The translations under genes and the position numbers were made by a program. 64,000 nt of DNA. It comes from Halomonas sp. 'Soap Lake #6'. GTDB lineage: Bacteria > Pseudomonadota > Gammaproteobacteria > Pseudomonadales > Halomonadaceae. A model generated the notes under the pieces. It saw only the letters and a list, made by a program, of their open reading frames with translations. It searched no databases and was not told where the DNA came from. Below are positions 53,170 to 61,267 of the stretch, piece by piece (the first letter of the stretch is position 1; the number at the start of each line of letters is the position of its first letter). The DNA is taken from contig NZ_CP020469.1 in NCBI RefSeq assembly GCF_003031405.1, forward strand, positions 2,232,001-2,296,000, written 5' to 3'.

Positions 53170-53206
53170 CATCGCCCTCTATGAAGCTTTTCCATAGAGG
53201 GCGATG
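53170..53206. terminator. Hairpin after tal
   Basis: Perfect 14-bp arms CATCGCCCTCTATG (53170-53183) and CATAGAGGGCGATG (53193-53206). It lies between convergent tal and the STAS gene and could serve either strand; the flanking T-run is weak. Confidence 0.75.
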
Positions 53207-53244
53207 CTTTAAGCCCCAATAAATACTTTAAGTTCCAATAAAGA
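53207..53244. repeat. 19-bp tandem repeat, two copies
   Basis: CTTTAAGCCCCAATAAATA (53207-53225) is followed by CTTTAAGTTCCAATAAAGA (53226-53244), with three differences. It lies between tal's terminator and the 3' end of the STAS gene. Confidence 0.75.
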
Positions 53245-53303
53245 ATCTAATGAAAAGGCCTCAATAAAAGGCTCACAAAAAAGCATTGAATGGCACGTCT
53301 ATT

Positions 53304-53819
53304 CTATATAGCAGGTGTATCCTGAGATTCGAGCATTTCCACCAGTGGTTGAAATTGCTCGCGATTATGCTCATTCATATGCATTAGAATTCGATGCGCC
53401 TCCAATATTCTATTGCGAAGCCCCTCTTCGTCAGCAGGCTCTTCTGGTAGCTCCTCAAGCACATCATTAAGCGGTGCTTCTGCCTGTAAGGGCGCTTCCA
53501 TTAATGTAAAAAACCGAGCGAAGCCCATTACGTCAAGCATCTGCCGAACATCTGGATTGTCGGCAATAATCGTTGGTGGCTGCTCTAAACGCCCTTTAAC
53601 AGCCATTGCTACTTTAGCGAGAAAGCCTAATGCAGTGGAGTCAACGTTAGTTGCTTCACGCAAGTCAATCATTACCGCCTGTAGGCCCGGGGTTGCAGCA
53701 AGTCGCTGGGCTTGGGTATCAAGAGTCGCGCATAACGTTAGACGCACGTCACCACACAGTTTTAAAACAAAAACACCGGAATCGAACGCCGCTTTAATGC
53801 GGCCTTCTTCAATCAGCAT
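53304..53819 (-). CDS. STAS-domain anti-sigma factor antagonist-like protein
   Basis: This protein of 171 residues begins at the ATG at 53819 (an in-frame TTG lies two codons earlier). The STAS domain fills residues ~1-105 and has the conserved serine S61 in NVDSTALGFLA, which is phosphorylated in regulatory members. The C-terminal ~65 residues are acidic and helical (VLEELPEEPADEEGLRNRIL). It is last in the mlaA / phosphatase / STAS unit and its start overlaps the phosphatase stop by 11 bases. It may be the substrate of that phosphatase. The neighbourhood matches what I recall as PA2796-PA2800 in Pseudomonas, where this gene is called rssC. Confidence 0.85.
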   Translation of the reverse strand: MLIEEGRIKAAFDSGVFVLKLCGDVRLTLCATLDTQAQRLAATPGLQAVMIDLREATNVDSTALGFLAKVAMAVKGRLEQPPTIIADNPDVRQMLDVMGFARFFTLMEAPLQAEAPLNDVLEELPEEPADEEGLRNRILEAHRILMHMNEHNREQFQPLVEMLESQDTPAI

Positions 53820-55002
53820 GACCAAATCCGCTCACCATCATGATTGTCAGGTCATCGGGCAAAGCATCGCGGTCTTGGTTTACCTCATCGTCTGCATCTC
53901 CTTGTATCAGGAGCGCATTCGTCTGAGTTAGCCGGTCGCGCAACTGCTCAAGCGTGATACTTTCGCTTACTAATTGCTCGAGTTCCTTGAGCCGCGTGTC
54001 GAGCGTTTTACCCGGCAAGCATTCCAACACACCATCTGAGCATAGCCATAGACGAAACTCAGCGGGTAACGCACAGCTGAGTGAAGGATACTCCACATCA
54101 GGGAAAAGGCCTACTGGCATTCCTTCACCGGCTAAGCACACTAATGAATCATTCGTAGCCAACAGTGGCATAGGCAGCTGCGCACCGAGCGAATAGTGCA
54201 GAGTCTTTGCCTCATGGTCAATAACACCTACAAATAAGGTGGCATGTTTACCAATATCGGTATCTTGTAACTCTCTATTTAGCGCGGCCAACCAATTGGG
54301 GGGCAACAGTTCAGGGTGCAGTCCATCCCACTCGTTAAGCCACCGATTACAAAGGTATTTTAGCAGCACCGTCACAAACGCTGAGGAAGCACCATGCCCT
54401 GACACATCGGCAAAATAGAAAATACTGTAGTGTTCGTTATAGCGCTGGTAGTCAAGAAAATCGCCTGACAAATAGAGCGAAGGAGCAAACCAGTAATCGT
54501 AATAAACACCATTGATCACTTTCGGCTGTGCTGGCAAAAGGCGTCTTTGTATATGCCCGCCGCTCTGCTGGTCCATACGTAGCAGTGCAAGATGGGTTTC
54601 CAAGCTCTCATTGAGCTCTGCCAAGCGCTCTCGGTCACGATCACGCTCCAAAGCGAGCTGGTGTAGCTCAATAGCCTTACGAATCATACGCCGCAACAGC
54701 TCTGCGTGACGCAGAGGGTGCACGATATAATCGACTAGCCCTACATCAACCGCTTTTATCAGATCAGCATCTTGGCGGGAGTCACTCACCACCAAGGTAG
54801 GTAGACGATGCGTTAATTGAGACCACTGCTGACGCGGCACCGCACGTGCATGGGCAACAATTAATGCCGTACCAGCAGGCAAATCCTGGATACTGTCTGC
54901 TGCAAACACCGACATGCCATCGCAGGTAATCGCTTCGGCCAAGGCGTTGCGCTCTGGACCCGGCTCATCGATTACCGCGATCAACTGCTTGGAATGATCC
55001 AT
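53809..55002 (-). CDS. RssB-like response regulator with SpoIIE/PP2C phosphatase domain
   Basis: This protein of 397 residues begins at the ATG at 55002, with GAGG six bases upstream. An N-terminal receiver-like domain (1-120) starts IAVIDEPGPERN. The normal phospho-acceptor aspartate is missing (VAHARAVPRQ at ~49-58) and the usual Lys-Pro is His-Pro (YIVHPLRH), so it is probably not phosphorylated. A coiled-coil linker (RDRDRERLAELNESLETHL) leads to a PP2C/SpoIIE phosphatase (about 150-395) with the metal segments SGDFLDY, DVSGHGASSAF and DDLTIMMV. It would dephosphorylate a STAS protein, probably the next gene's. It follows mlaA by eight bases. Confidence 0.85.
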   Translation of the reverse strand: MDHSKQLIAVIDEPGPERNALAEAITCDGMSVFAADSIQDLPAGTALIVAHARAVPRQQWSQLTHRLPTLVVSDSRQDADLIKAVDVGLVDYIVHPLRHAELLRRMIRKAIELHQLALERDRDRERLAELNESLETHLALLRMDQQSGGHIQRRLLPAQPKVINGVYYDYWFAPSLYLSGDFLDYQRYNEHYSIFYFADVSGHGASSAFVTVLLKYLCNRWLNEWDGLHPELLPPNWLAALNRELQDTDIGKHATLFVGVIDHEAKTLHYSLGAQLPMPLLATNDSLVCLAGEGMPVGLFPDVEYPSLSCALPAEFRLWLCSDGVLECLPGKTLDTRLKELEQLVSESITLEQLRDRLTQTNALLIQGDADDEVNQDRDALPDDLTIMMVSGFGHAD

Positions 55003-55010
55003 GTTAAGCC

Positions 55011-55811
55011 TCAATCGGCGAAATCGTCGTCACCAAAGTCAGTAGCATCAAATTCAAAATCATCCATGGCAAAAGGGTCATCACCTAGCTCGCCATCACT
55101 GATCAAAAACTGACGGCGCTGCAAAAATGCATCACGGATAAATCGGTAGCGGTCACCACGAATAAGCTCTTCCTGGTCTAATAACCCTGCTCGAATATGG
55201 ACAATATCCAGCGCTGTCAAACCCGCACGCAGTTGATGGTCATCCATATACGTAACCGGATGGGCGGCGATGTCGAATGGAAGACCAGTGGCATCCCTAA
55301 GCGTGCGAGGCCCTAGCAACGGTAGGACGAGATAGCGAGAGTCTTCCCACCCCCATACCGCCAGGGTCTGACCAAAATCCTCATCATCTACAGTAATCTG
55401 CATGTGAGTGGCATAATCAAGTAAGCCACCAATGCCTACAGTTGAGTTGATCAAAAAGCGTGAGGTTGCTAAGCCAGCATTGCCAGGTTTGCCCTGCAAA
55501 AGACTATTAATGGCAGTGCGCACTTCACCCAGGTTAGAGAAAAAATTACCCACTCCCGTTTGCACTGGAGCAGGGGTAACATTGCGATACCCCGTGGCCA
55601 CAGGTTTAAGCGCGTAGCGGTCTAGCACATCGTTGAAGGCAAATACACGGCGGTTAAAGCCCTCCCATGGGTCCTCCGGATGGGCTTCCTCTGCCATGTT
55701 TGAACCAGTACTGGCGCAGCCTCCCATGCCTAGCGTGGCTAGCAACAATATAGGCAGCATTCGCTGTCGCACTCGGCAGACAGGTGCTTGCTTCGCTAAC
55801 AACCTCAGCAT
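55011..55811 (-). CDS. mlaA: Outer-membrane lipid asymmetry lipoprotein MlaA (VacJ)
   Basis: This 266-residue lipoprotein has a lipobox GMGGC with the cysteine at residue 32. The VacJ signature follows: DPWEGFNRRVFAFNDVLDRY, GNFFSNLGEVRTAINSLLQGK and RFLINSTVGIGGLLDYA. In the outer membrane it removes misplaced phospholipid from the outer leaflet and passes it to MlaC. An acidic tail (DDFEFDATDFGDDDFAD) ends it. AGAGGA precedes the ATG. The other mla genes are not in the window; here it heads the phosphatase/STAS operon. Confidence 0.93.
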   Translation of the reverse strand: MLRLLAKQAPVCRVRQRMLPILLLATLGMGGCASTGSNMAEEAHPEDPWEGFNRRVFAFNDVLDRYALKPVATGYRNVTPAPVQTGVGNFFSNLGEVRTAINSLLQGKPGNAGLATSRFLINSTVGIGGLLDYATHMQITVDDEDFGQTLAVWGWEDSRYLVLPLLGPRTLRDATGLPFDIAAHPVTYMDDHQLRAGLTALDIVHIRAGLLDQEELIRGDRYRFIRDAFLQRRQFLISDGELGDDPFAMDDFEFDATDFGDDDFAD

Positions 55812-55885
55812 GATCGTTCCTCTTTCAACGTTAGAACACCTTTACAAATGACAAGTAGTACAAATGATAAGCAATCTTTTGGCTG

Positions 55886-57007
55886 CTACTGGCGGCGAAC
55901 AACTACGCTACCGGCGCTGTAGCCTGCACCAAATGAACAGATAACACCAATATCACCAGATTCAAACGCGTCCCGGTGAAGGTGGAAAGCGATAATCGAA
56001 CCAGCTGAGCTAGTATTTGCATAACGATCAAGAATGATTGGAGCCTGCTCTTCGCTAGGATCCCGCCCCAGCACCTTTCGTGCAATGAGATCGTTCATAT
56101 GGCGATTGGCCTGATGTAGCCACATGCGCGTTAAGTCGCTACCCGCCAGTTCCAGCGAGGCCAAGTGGTCGATAATTAACTGCGCAACCATCGGGCAAAC
56201 TTCTCGGAACACCCGGCGGCCCTCTTGTACAAACAGCTTGTCGACTGCAAGTGGGTCGCTGTCGGTAATACGGTTCAAGAAGCCAGCATTGTTACGAATG
56301 GCGTTAGAAAACTTGGTCACTAAACGGGTACCAAGAATTTCATAGCGCTGCTCAGCAACGGCACAAGTACTATTTTCTAGTACCATGGCAGTACAAGCAT
56401 CACCGAAAATAAAGTGGCTGTCACGGTCTGTAAAATTTAGATGCGCGGAACAAATTTCAGGATTGACCACCAGCGCTCGTTTTACACTACCAGACGCGAT
56501 GGCATTCGCCGCTGTTTCAAGCGCAAACGTAGCAGAGCTACAGGCGACGTTCATATCAAATCCATAGCCACTGGCACCTAGCGCTTGCTGTACCTCTACC
56601 GCTACCGCCGGGTAGGCACGCTCTAAATTAGAGCAAGCAACAATGACAAGCTCGATATCGCCTGGTGCCACTTGAGCTGCCGCTAATGCTTGACGCGCCG
56701 CCTCGGTCGCCATCTCACACTGAATCGACGGCTCATCGTTATTGCGCTGAGGTAGTTTAGGCCGCATACGCTCAGGGTCAAGGATTCCTGAGGCGTCCAA
56801 TACATAGCGGCTTTTAATACCAGAGGCTTTCTCAATAAACTCGCTGCTGGAGTGGGCTAACGGCTGCTGCTCTCCGCGCGCAATGGCATCGGCATTGCAT
56901 AAGTTTTGATTGTCTACCCAAGCATTAAATGCGGCGACCAAGGCCTCATTATCGATGGCGTGTTCCGGCGTATAAAGCCCTGTACCGGTTATCACCACAT
57001 GTGTCAT
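55886..57007 (-). CDS. Long beta-ketoacyl-ACP synthase III (FabH-like)
   Basis: This protein of 373 residues begins at the ATG at 57007, with AAGGAG upstream. It has the KAS III catalytic triad: C156 in NVACSSATFALE, H298 in WLHQANRHMND and N331 in YANTSSAGS. It is about 55 residues longer than typical FabH, mainly through insertions between residues 40 and 95. I recall a Pseudomonas aeruginosa protein of this length (PA3286) that condenses octanoyl-CoA with malonyl-ACP, moving beta-oxidation intermediates into fatty acid synthesis. It lies 75 bp upstream of mlaA on the same strand. The substrate is inferred. Confidence 0.85.
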   Translation of the reverse strand: MTHVVITGTGLYTPEHAIDNEALVAAFNAWVDNQNLCNADAIARGEQQPLAHSSSEFIEKASGIKSRYVLDASGILDPERMRPKLPQRNNDEPSIQCEMATEAARQALAAAQVAPGDIELVIVACSNLERAYPAVAVEVQQALGASGYGFDMNVACSSATFALETAANAIASGSVKRALVVNPEICSAHLNFTDRDSHFIFGDACTAMVLENSTCAVAEQRYEILGTRLVTKFSNAIRNNAGFLNRITDSDPLAVDKLFVQEGRRVFREVCPMVAQLIIDHLASLELAGSDLTRMWLHQANRHMNDLIARKVLGRDPSEEQAPIILDRYANTSSAGSIIAFHLHRDAFESGDIGVICSFGAGYSAGSVVVRRQ

Positions 57008-57119
57008 GCATCTCTCCTTGTAGCAGCCCACTACTGATCGTTGGCTGTCGGCAGCTCGTAAGCGCGAGCCTACTAGCGTATTACTGTGTGCGTTAACAAC
57101 GCGCTGTACCAGCTGCGCT

Positions 57120-60100
57120 CTAAACGCTAATTATCTCTTCCCAGCGTTTTTCCAGGCGTTTCACCGATACCGGTATTTTAGTACCTAGCTGCTGTGCAAA
57201 TAGCGAAACCCTAAGCTCTTGAATCCACCAGCCAAACGCTACTAATTCCGGATCTTCTATATCGCCTCGACGCTCGCTTTTACGGCGTGCGTCAAAGCGT
57301 GCCTCTAACGCTTGGACATCGTGCATCATCATTTGGTCGCGCCCACGTTCGCGGGCCGCTTTTTCAAGCCTAATGAGCGCCGCTTCTGTATAGCGCGGAT
57401 AGTCTGCAAGCCACTCCCCCGAATCACGAATGAAGCCAGGATAAACCAAACGCTGCATCTGCGCGCTAACATCGCTATAAACCAGGGCTAAAGCGAAGTT
57501 GAGCTTACCCTTGAGCACCTTACTCACAGCCAAATGGCCCTTTAAGGCCACTTCAACCGTTTTCAGGAGAGCATTTGCATAATCGAGCAGCTCAGCCTCA
57601 GTGGCCTTTAAACGATCGTCAAGGGCACTTGCTGAACGCGGCAATGGGTACTGCGCTACCACCTGAGTAAATACCGCTAGTAGTAAATCATCTATTAACG
57701 CTTGCTTGCTACCGACTTTGGCAAATAGCAGCGCGCACTTTTCCACATCCGCCAAACGCTTAATGGCTTTTACAAGCTCTGGCCGCTTAGCAATTGCCAA
57801 GCGGGCGATACCCTCTTGATGGGCCGCCTCTGCTTTTGCAGGGTGGTCGAAAAGCGCAACCTTGAAGTCACCGCCAGCGGCCACTAGCGCAGGATACGCC
57901 TCGACACGAATACCTGCTTGCGTTGTCACCCGCGACTCAGGGAGCGGCTCATTAGGCAAGCCATCAAGAACTGGCGCTTGGCTGGCCTGCTCCGCAAGCG
58001 CTTGTGCACCAGCGCTTGCCGCAGCCTCAAAGCGCCTCTCTAGCGCCCGCACGTCCCGCCCCTGCCCTAATAACTTACCTGCATGATCAACCACACGGAC
58101 ATTCATCAGCAAGTGTGGCTCAAGCACATCTAACCGCCAATCATCGGTATGCACCCGCGTACCACTACGGCGACGAATAAACTCACCCAGCGCCTCAGTT
58201 AACGGGCGCTGGTCTGGCACGAGCATTTCTAGCGCCGCATCTACCCAGTCAGGTATCGGTACGACTTGGCGGCGTATGCTTTTAGGCAGCGACTTAAGCA
58301 ACGCAATGCACTTTTCACGCAACATCCCCGGCACCAACCACTCTAAAGCATGCACTGGCAGTTGGGGCAACATCGCGGCAGGTACCGTGATCGTCACCCC
58401 ATCGTCCTCAGCTTCGGGGTTGAAGTGGTAGCTTACCGGGTAGGCGACCCCTGCCAGGATGAGATGGTCCGGGTAGTGGGATTGAGTAATATCTTCCGCT
58501 TGCCGAGCTTTAAGCGACTCAATATCGAACTTAAGCAGCCCGGGGTCTTGGCGCTCAGCTTGCTTACGCCAGTGCTCAAAGCCTTTGCCATTAACAATAT
58601 CCTCTGGCAGCCGCTCATCATAAAATGCAAATAGCGTCTCTTCATCGACTAAGATATCGCGACGACGTGCGCGATCTTCCAGTGCTTCAACCTCGTCAAC
58701 CAGCGCTCGGTTATGGGCAAAAAATGCACCTTTAGTTTGAAACTCCCCTTCTACCAGGGCACGACGAATAAACAGCTCGCGAGACTCCCGAGGAGCGATA
58801 GGGCCATAGTGCACCCGGCGACGCGACACAATAGGCAATCCAAACAGGGTTACCTGTTCAAAAGCAACCACCTGTGCCCGCTTCATTTCCCAATGAGGCT
58901 CGCTGTAGCTGCGCTTAAGAAGGTGCTCGGCCTGGGGCTCTATCCACTGTGAATCAATTTTGGCAACCGTGCGCGCAAACAGTTTCGTGGTTTCTACCAA
59001 CTCAAAGGCCATTAGCCACTTGGGAGTTTTCTTAGCAAGACCAGAGCCAGGATGAATCATCAACTTACGGTTACGCGCGCCAAGGTACTCACGATTCTCC
59101 AGCAAGGTGGCCACATTGGATAACAGACCAGTAAGCAGCGCCTGATGAAGCTTTCCAGACGTTTTACGACGTGCTTGCCGTGCCTGCTCTTCGCTTTCGT
59201 TCTCATCCTTGGGCAGCGGTGCAGGCACCTCGATATCCATATCACGTAACAGCTGACGCAGCTGACGGAAAGTGTCGTGCCACTCGCGTACTCGCAGGTA
59301 GTTAATGTAATGATCGCGGCACCAACGGCGTAACTGGTTGCCGGAAAGCGCCTCGCGAGCATTCTCAATACCGTGCCATAAATTTAACAACGCAACAAAA
59401 TCAGAATCAGGATCATGCCAGCGCTGGTGTGCCTGGTCGGCCGCTTGACGCTTATCGGCTGGCCGATCGCGCGGGTCTTGAATAGCCAGTGCAGAAACCA
59501 CAATGAGCACATCGCGCAGGCTGCCTCGTTCGGCACCGGCCAACACCATCCGCGCCAAACGCGGATCTATGGGCAATTTGGCGAGTTTACGCCCCAAAGG
59601 ACTAAGACGCTGCTGCTCATCTACCGCGCCCAGCTCAAAGAGCAGGCGAAATCCATCTTTAACGAAACGGCTATCCGGCGGGTCGACAAATGGGAAGTCT
59701 TCAATATGACCTAGCTTCAGCGCCAGCATTGAAAGAATCACTGACGCTAAATTGGTACGCTGAATTTCTGGATCGGTAAACGCCGGCCGTGAGAGGAAGT
59801 CCTCTTCATCATAGAGTCGAATACAGGCCCCTTCGGCTACCCGTCCACAGCGTCCTTTACGCTGGTTGGCGCTGGCTTGGCTGATCGGCTCAACAGGCAG
59901 CCGCTGAATTTTTGACCGGTAGCTATAGCGGCTAATGCGCACTAAGCCAGGATCAATCACATAGCGAATACCAGGTACTGTGAGCGAGGTTTCTGCAACG
60001 TTGGTAGCCAGCACAATACGTCGCCCACGGTGGGGCGCAAATACCCGATTTTGTTCTTCATTCGAGAGCCGCGCATAGAGTGGCAGTATTTCAGTGCCTG

Positions 60101-61154
60101 TTAAATCGGCACGCCGTAAGGTATCAGCAGTCTCACGGATTTCCCGCTCGCCGGGAAGAAACACCAATACGTCACGGGGGCCATGTAACCAACCTTTCTC
60201 GCGCTCAATAAGCTCAATTTCTTGTACCGCGTGCAGGATACCTTCTTGCAGCGTACGGTCCTCTTCATCCTCCGCATCACGTACAAGGGGGCGGTAAAAT
60301 ACATCGACGGGGAATGTGCGCCCGGAAACCTCAACCACGGGCGCTGGTGTTGACGTTTCAGAGCTAACACCAGAGCGCTCAAAAACATTGCCAAAATGAG
60401 CCGCAAAACGTGCTACATCAATGGTCGCGGAGGTAATAATAACTTTAAGATCAGGCCGCTGGGGCAGTAGCCGCTTAAGATAACCAAGTAGAAAATCGAT
60501 GTTTAAACTGCGCTCATGTGCCTCATCAATAATCAGAGTGTCGTAGCGCAGCAACAGCGGGTCGTGCTGGGTCTCGGCCAATAAAATACCATCGGTCATC
60601 AGCTTAACCAGCGTATTAGGCGTGCTTTGGTCGGTAAAGCGAACCTGATAGCCCACCTGCTCACCCAGCGGTACGTTAAGCTCTTCAGCTAAGCGTGTTG
60701 CTACGCTGCGAGCAGCCAAACGGCGGGGCTGAGTATGACCAATGAGCCCACGGCGGCCTCGGCCTAGCTCCAGACATATTTTAGGTAACTGGGTAGTTTT
60801 ACCCGACCCCGTTTCCCCTGCCACAACCACCACTTGGTGGTCGCGAATAGCGTTGAGAATATCTTCTCGCCGCTCTACAACGGGAAGCTCAGCAGGATAG
60901 TTCAATACCACTGGCTGGGCTTCGCGCTGTCTGATTACTTGCCTAGCCCTCTCGAGATCACGCTGAACATCATATAAGCCACGATCAATGGGCTTCTTTT
61001 CCTGTAATCGACGCTCTAAACCAGCGACACGACGTGCTAGACGCTGGGCATCACGCAGCATTAATTGGCTCATCGCCTCGTTTAACGCGGTGAGTTGTTG
61101 GGCATCTGTGCAGGGTGTGTGTGTGTCGGTGGTCACGTTATGCTCGGTTTCCAT
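57120..61154 (-). CDS. hrpA: ATP-dependent RNA helicase HrpA
   Basis: About 1,344 residues, a DEAH-box helicase with Walker A AGETGSGKTTQ, DEAH in LIIDEAHERS, motif III TSATID and motif VI QRKGRCGRV. The HA2, OB and long C-terminal HrpA-specific regions follow. HrpA is linked to ribosome rescue and mRNA processing. The ATG at 61154 is chosen because the upstream frame (to 61211) runs through a strong terminator; no clear ribosome site is seen, and GTG 61136 or ATG 61073 remain possible. The start lies about seven bases beyond the terminator's T-run. Confidence 0.92.
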   Translation of the reverse strand: METEHNVTTDTHTPCTDAQQLTALNEAMSQLMLRDAQRLARRVAGLERRLQEKKPIDRGLYDVQRDLERARQVIRQREAQPVVLNYPAELPVVERREDILNAIRDHQVVVVAGETGSGKTTQLPKICLELGRGRRGLIGHTQPRRLAARSVATRLAEELNVPLGEQVGYQVRFTDQSTPNTLVKLMTDGILLAETQHDPLLLRYDTLIIDEAHERSLNIDFLLGYLKRLLPQRPDLKVIITSATIDVARFAAHFGNVFERSGVSSETSTPAPVVEVSGRTFPVDVFYRPLVRDAEDEEDRTLQEGILHAVQEIELIEREKGWLHGPRDVLVFLPGEREIRETADTLRRADLTGTEILPLYARLSNEEQNRVFAPHRGRRIVLATNVAETSLTVPGIRYVIDPGLVRISRYSYRSKIQRLPVEPISQASANQRKGRCGRVAEGACIRLYDEEDFLSRPAFTDPEIQRTNLASVILSMLALKLGHIEDFPFVDPPDSRFVKDGFRLLFELGAVDEQQRLSPLGRKLAKLPIDPRLARMVLAGAERGSLRDVLIVVSALAIQDPRDRPADKRQAADQAHQRWHDPDSDFVALLNLWHGIENAREALSGNQLRRWCRDHYINYLRVREWHDTFRQLRQLLRDMDIEVPAPLPKDENESEEQARQARRKTSGKLHQALLTGLLSNVATLLENREYLGARNRKLMIHPGSGLAKKTPKWLMAFELVETTKLFARTVAKIDSQWIEPQAEHLLKRSYSEPHWEMKRAQVVAFEQVTLFGLPIVSRRRVHYGPIAPRESRELFIRRALVEGEFQTKGAFFAHNRALVDEVEALEDRARRRDILVDEETLFAFYDERLPEDIVNGKGFEHWRKQAERQDPGLLKFDIESLKARQAEDITQSHYPDHLILAGVAYPVSYHFNPEAEDDGVTITVPAAMLPQLPVHALEWLVPGMLREKCIALLKSLPKSIRRQVVPIPDWVDAALEMLVPDQRPLTEALGEFIRRRSGTRVHTDDWRLDVLEPHLLMNVRVVDHAGKLLGQGRDVRALERRFEAAASAGAQALAEQASQAPVLDGLPNEPLPESRVTTQAGIRVEAYPALVAAGGDFKVALFDHPAKAEAAHQEGIARLAIAKRPELVKAIKRLADVEKCALLFAKVGSKQALIDDLLLAVFTQVVAQYPLPRSASALDDRLKATEAELLDYANALLKTVEVALKGHLAVSKVLKGKLNFALALVYSDVSAQMQRLVYPGFIRDSGEWLADYPRYTEAALIRLEKAARERGRDQMMMHDVQALEARFDARRKSERRGDIEDPELVAFGWWIQELRVSLFAQQLGTKIPVSVKRLEKRWEEIISV

Positions 61155-61160
61155 CACATT

Positions 61161-61194
61161 AAAAAAAGTCGGCCCGCTCTTAGAGCAGGCCGAC
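61161..61194 (-). terminator. Rho-independent terminator of fadD
   Basis: On the minus strand GTCGGCC and GGCCGAC arms (61168-61174 and 61188-61194) enclose an inner GCTC/GAGC stem, followed by seven T (61161-61167). It lies between fadD and hrpA. Confidence 0.92.
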
Positions 61195-61267
61195 CATTGT
61201 AACGCTTTCAACTACGTGGCGCCTAACGGCGACTTAGCACGCGTTTACCACCGCCTTGACTAAGCGA

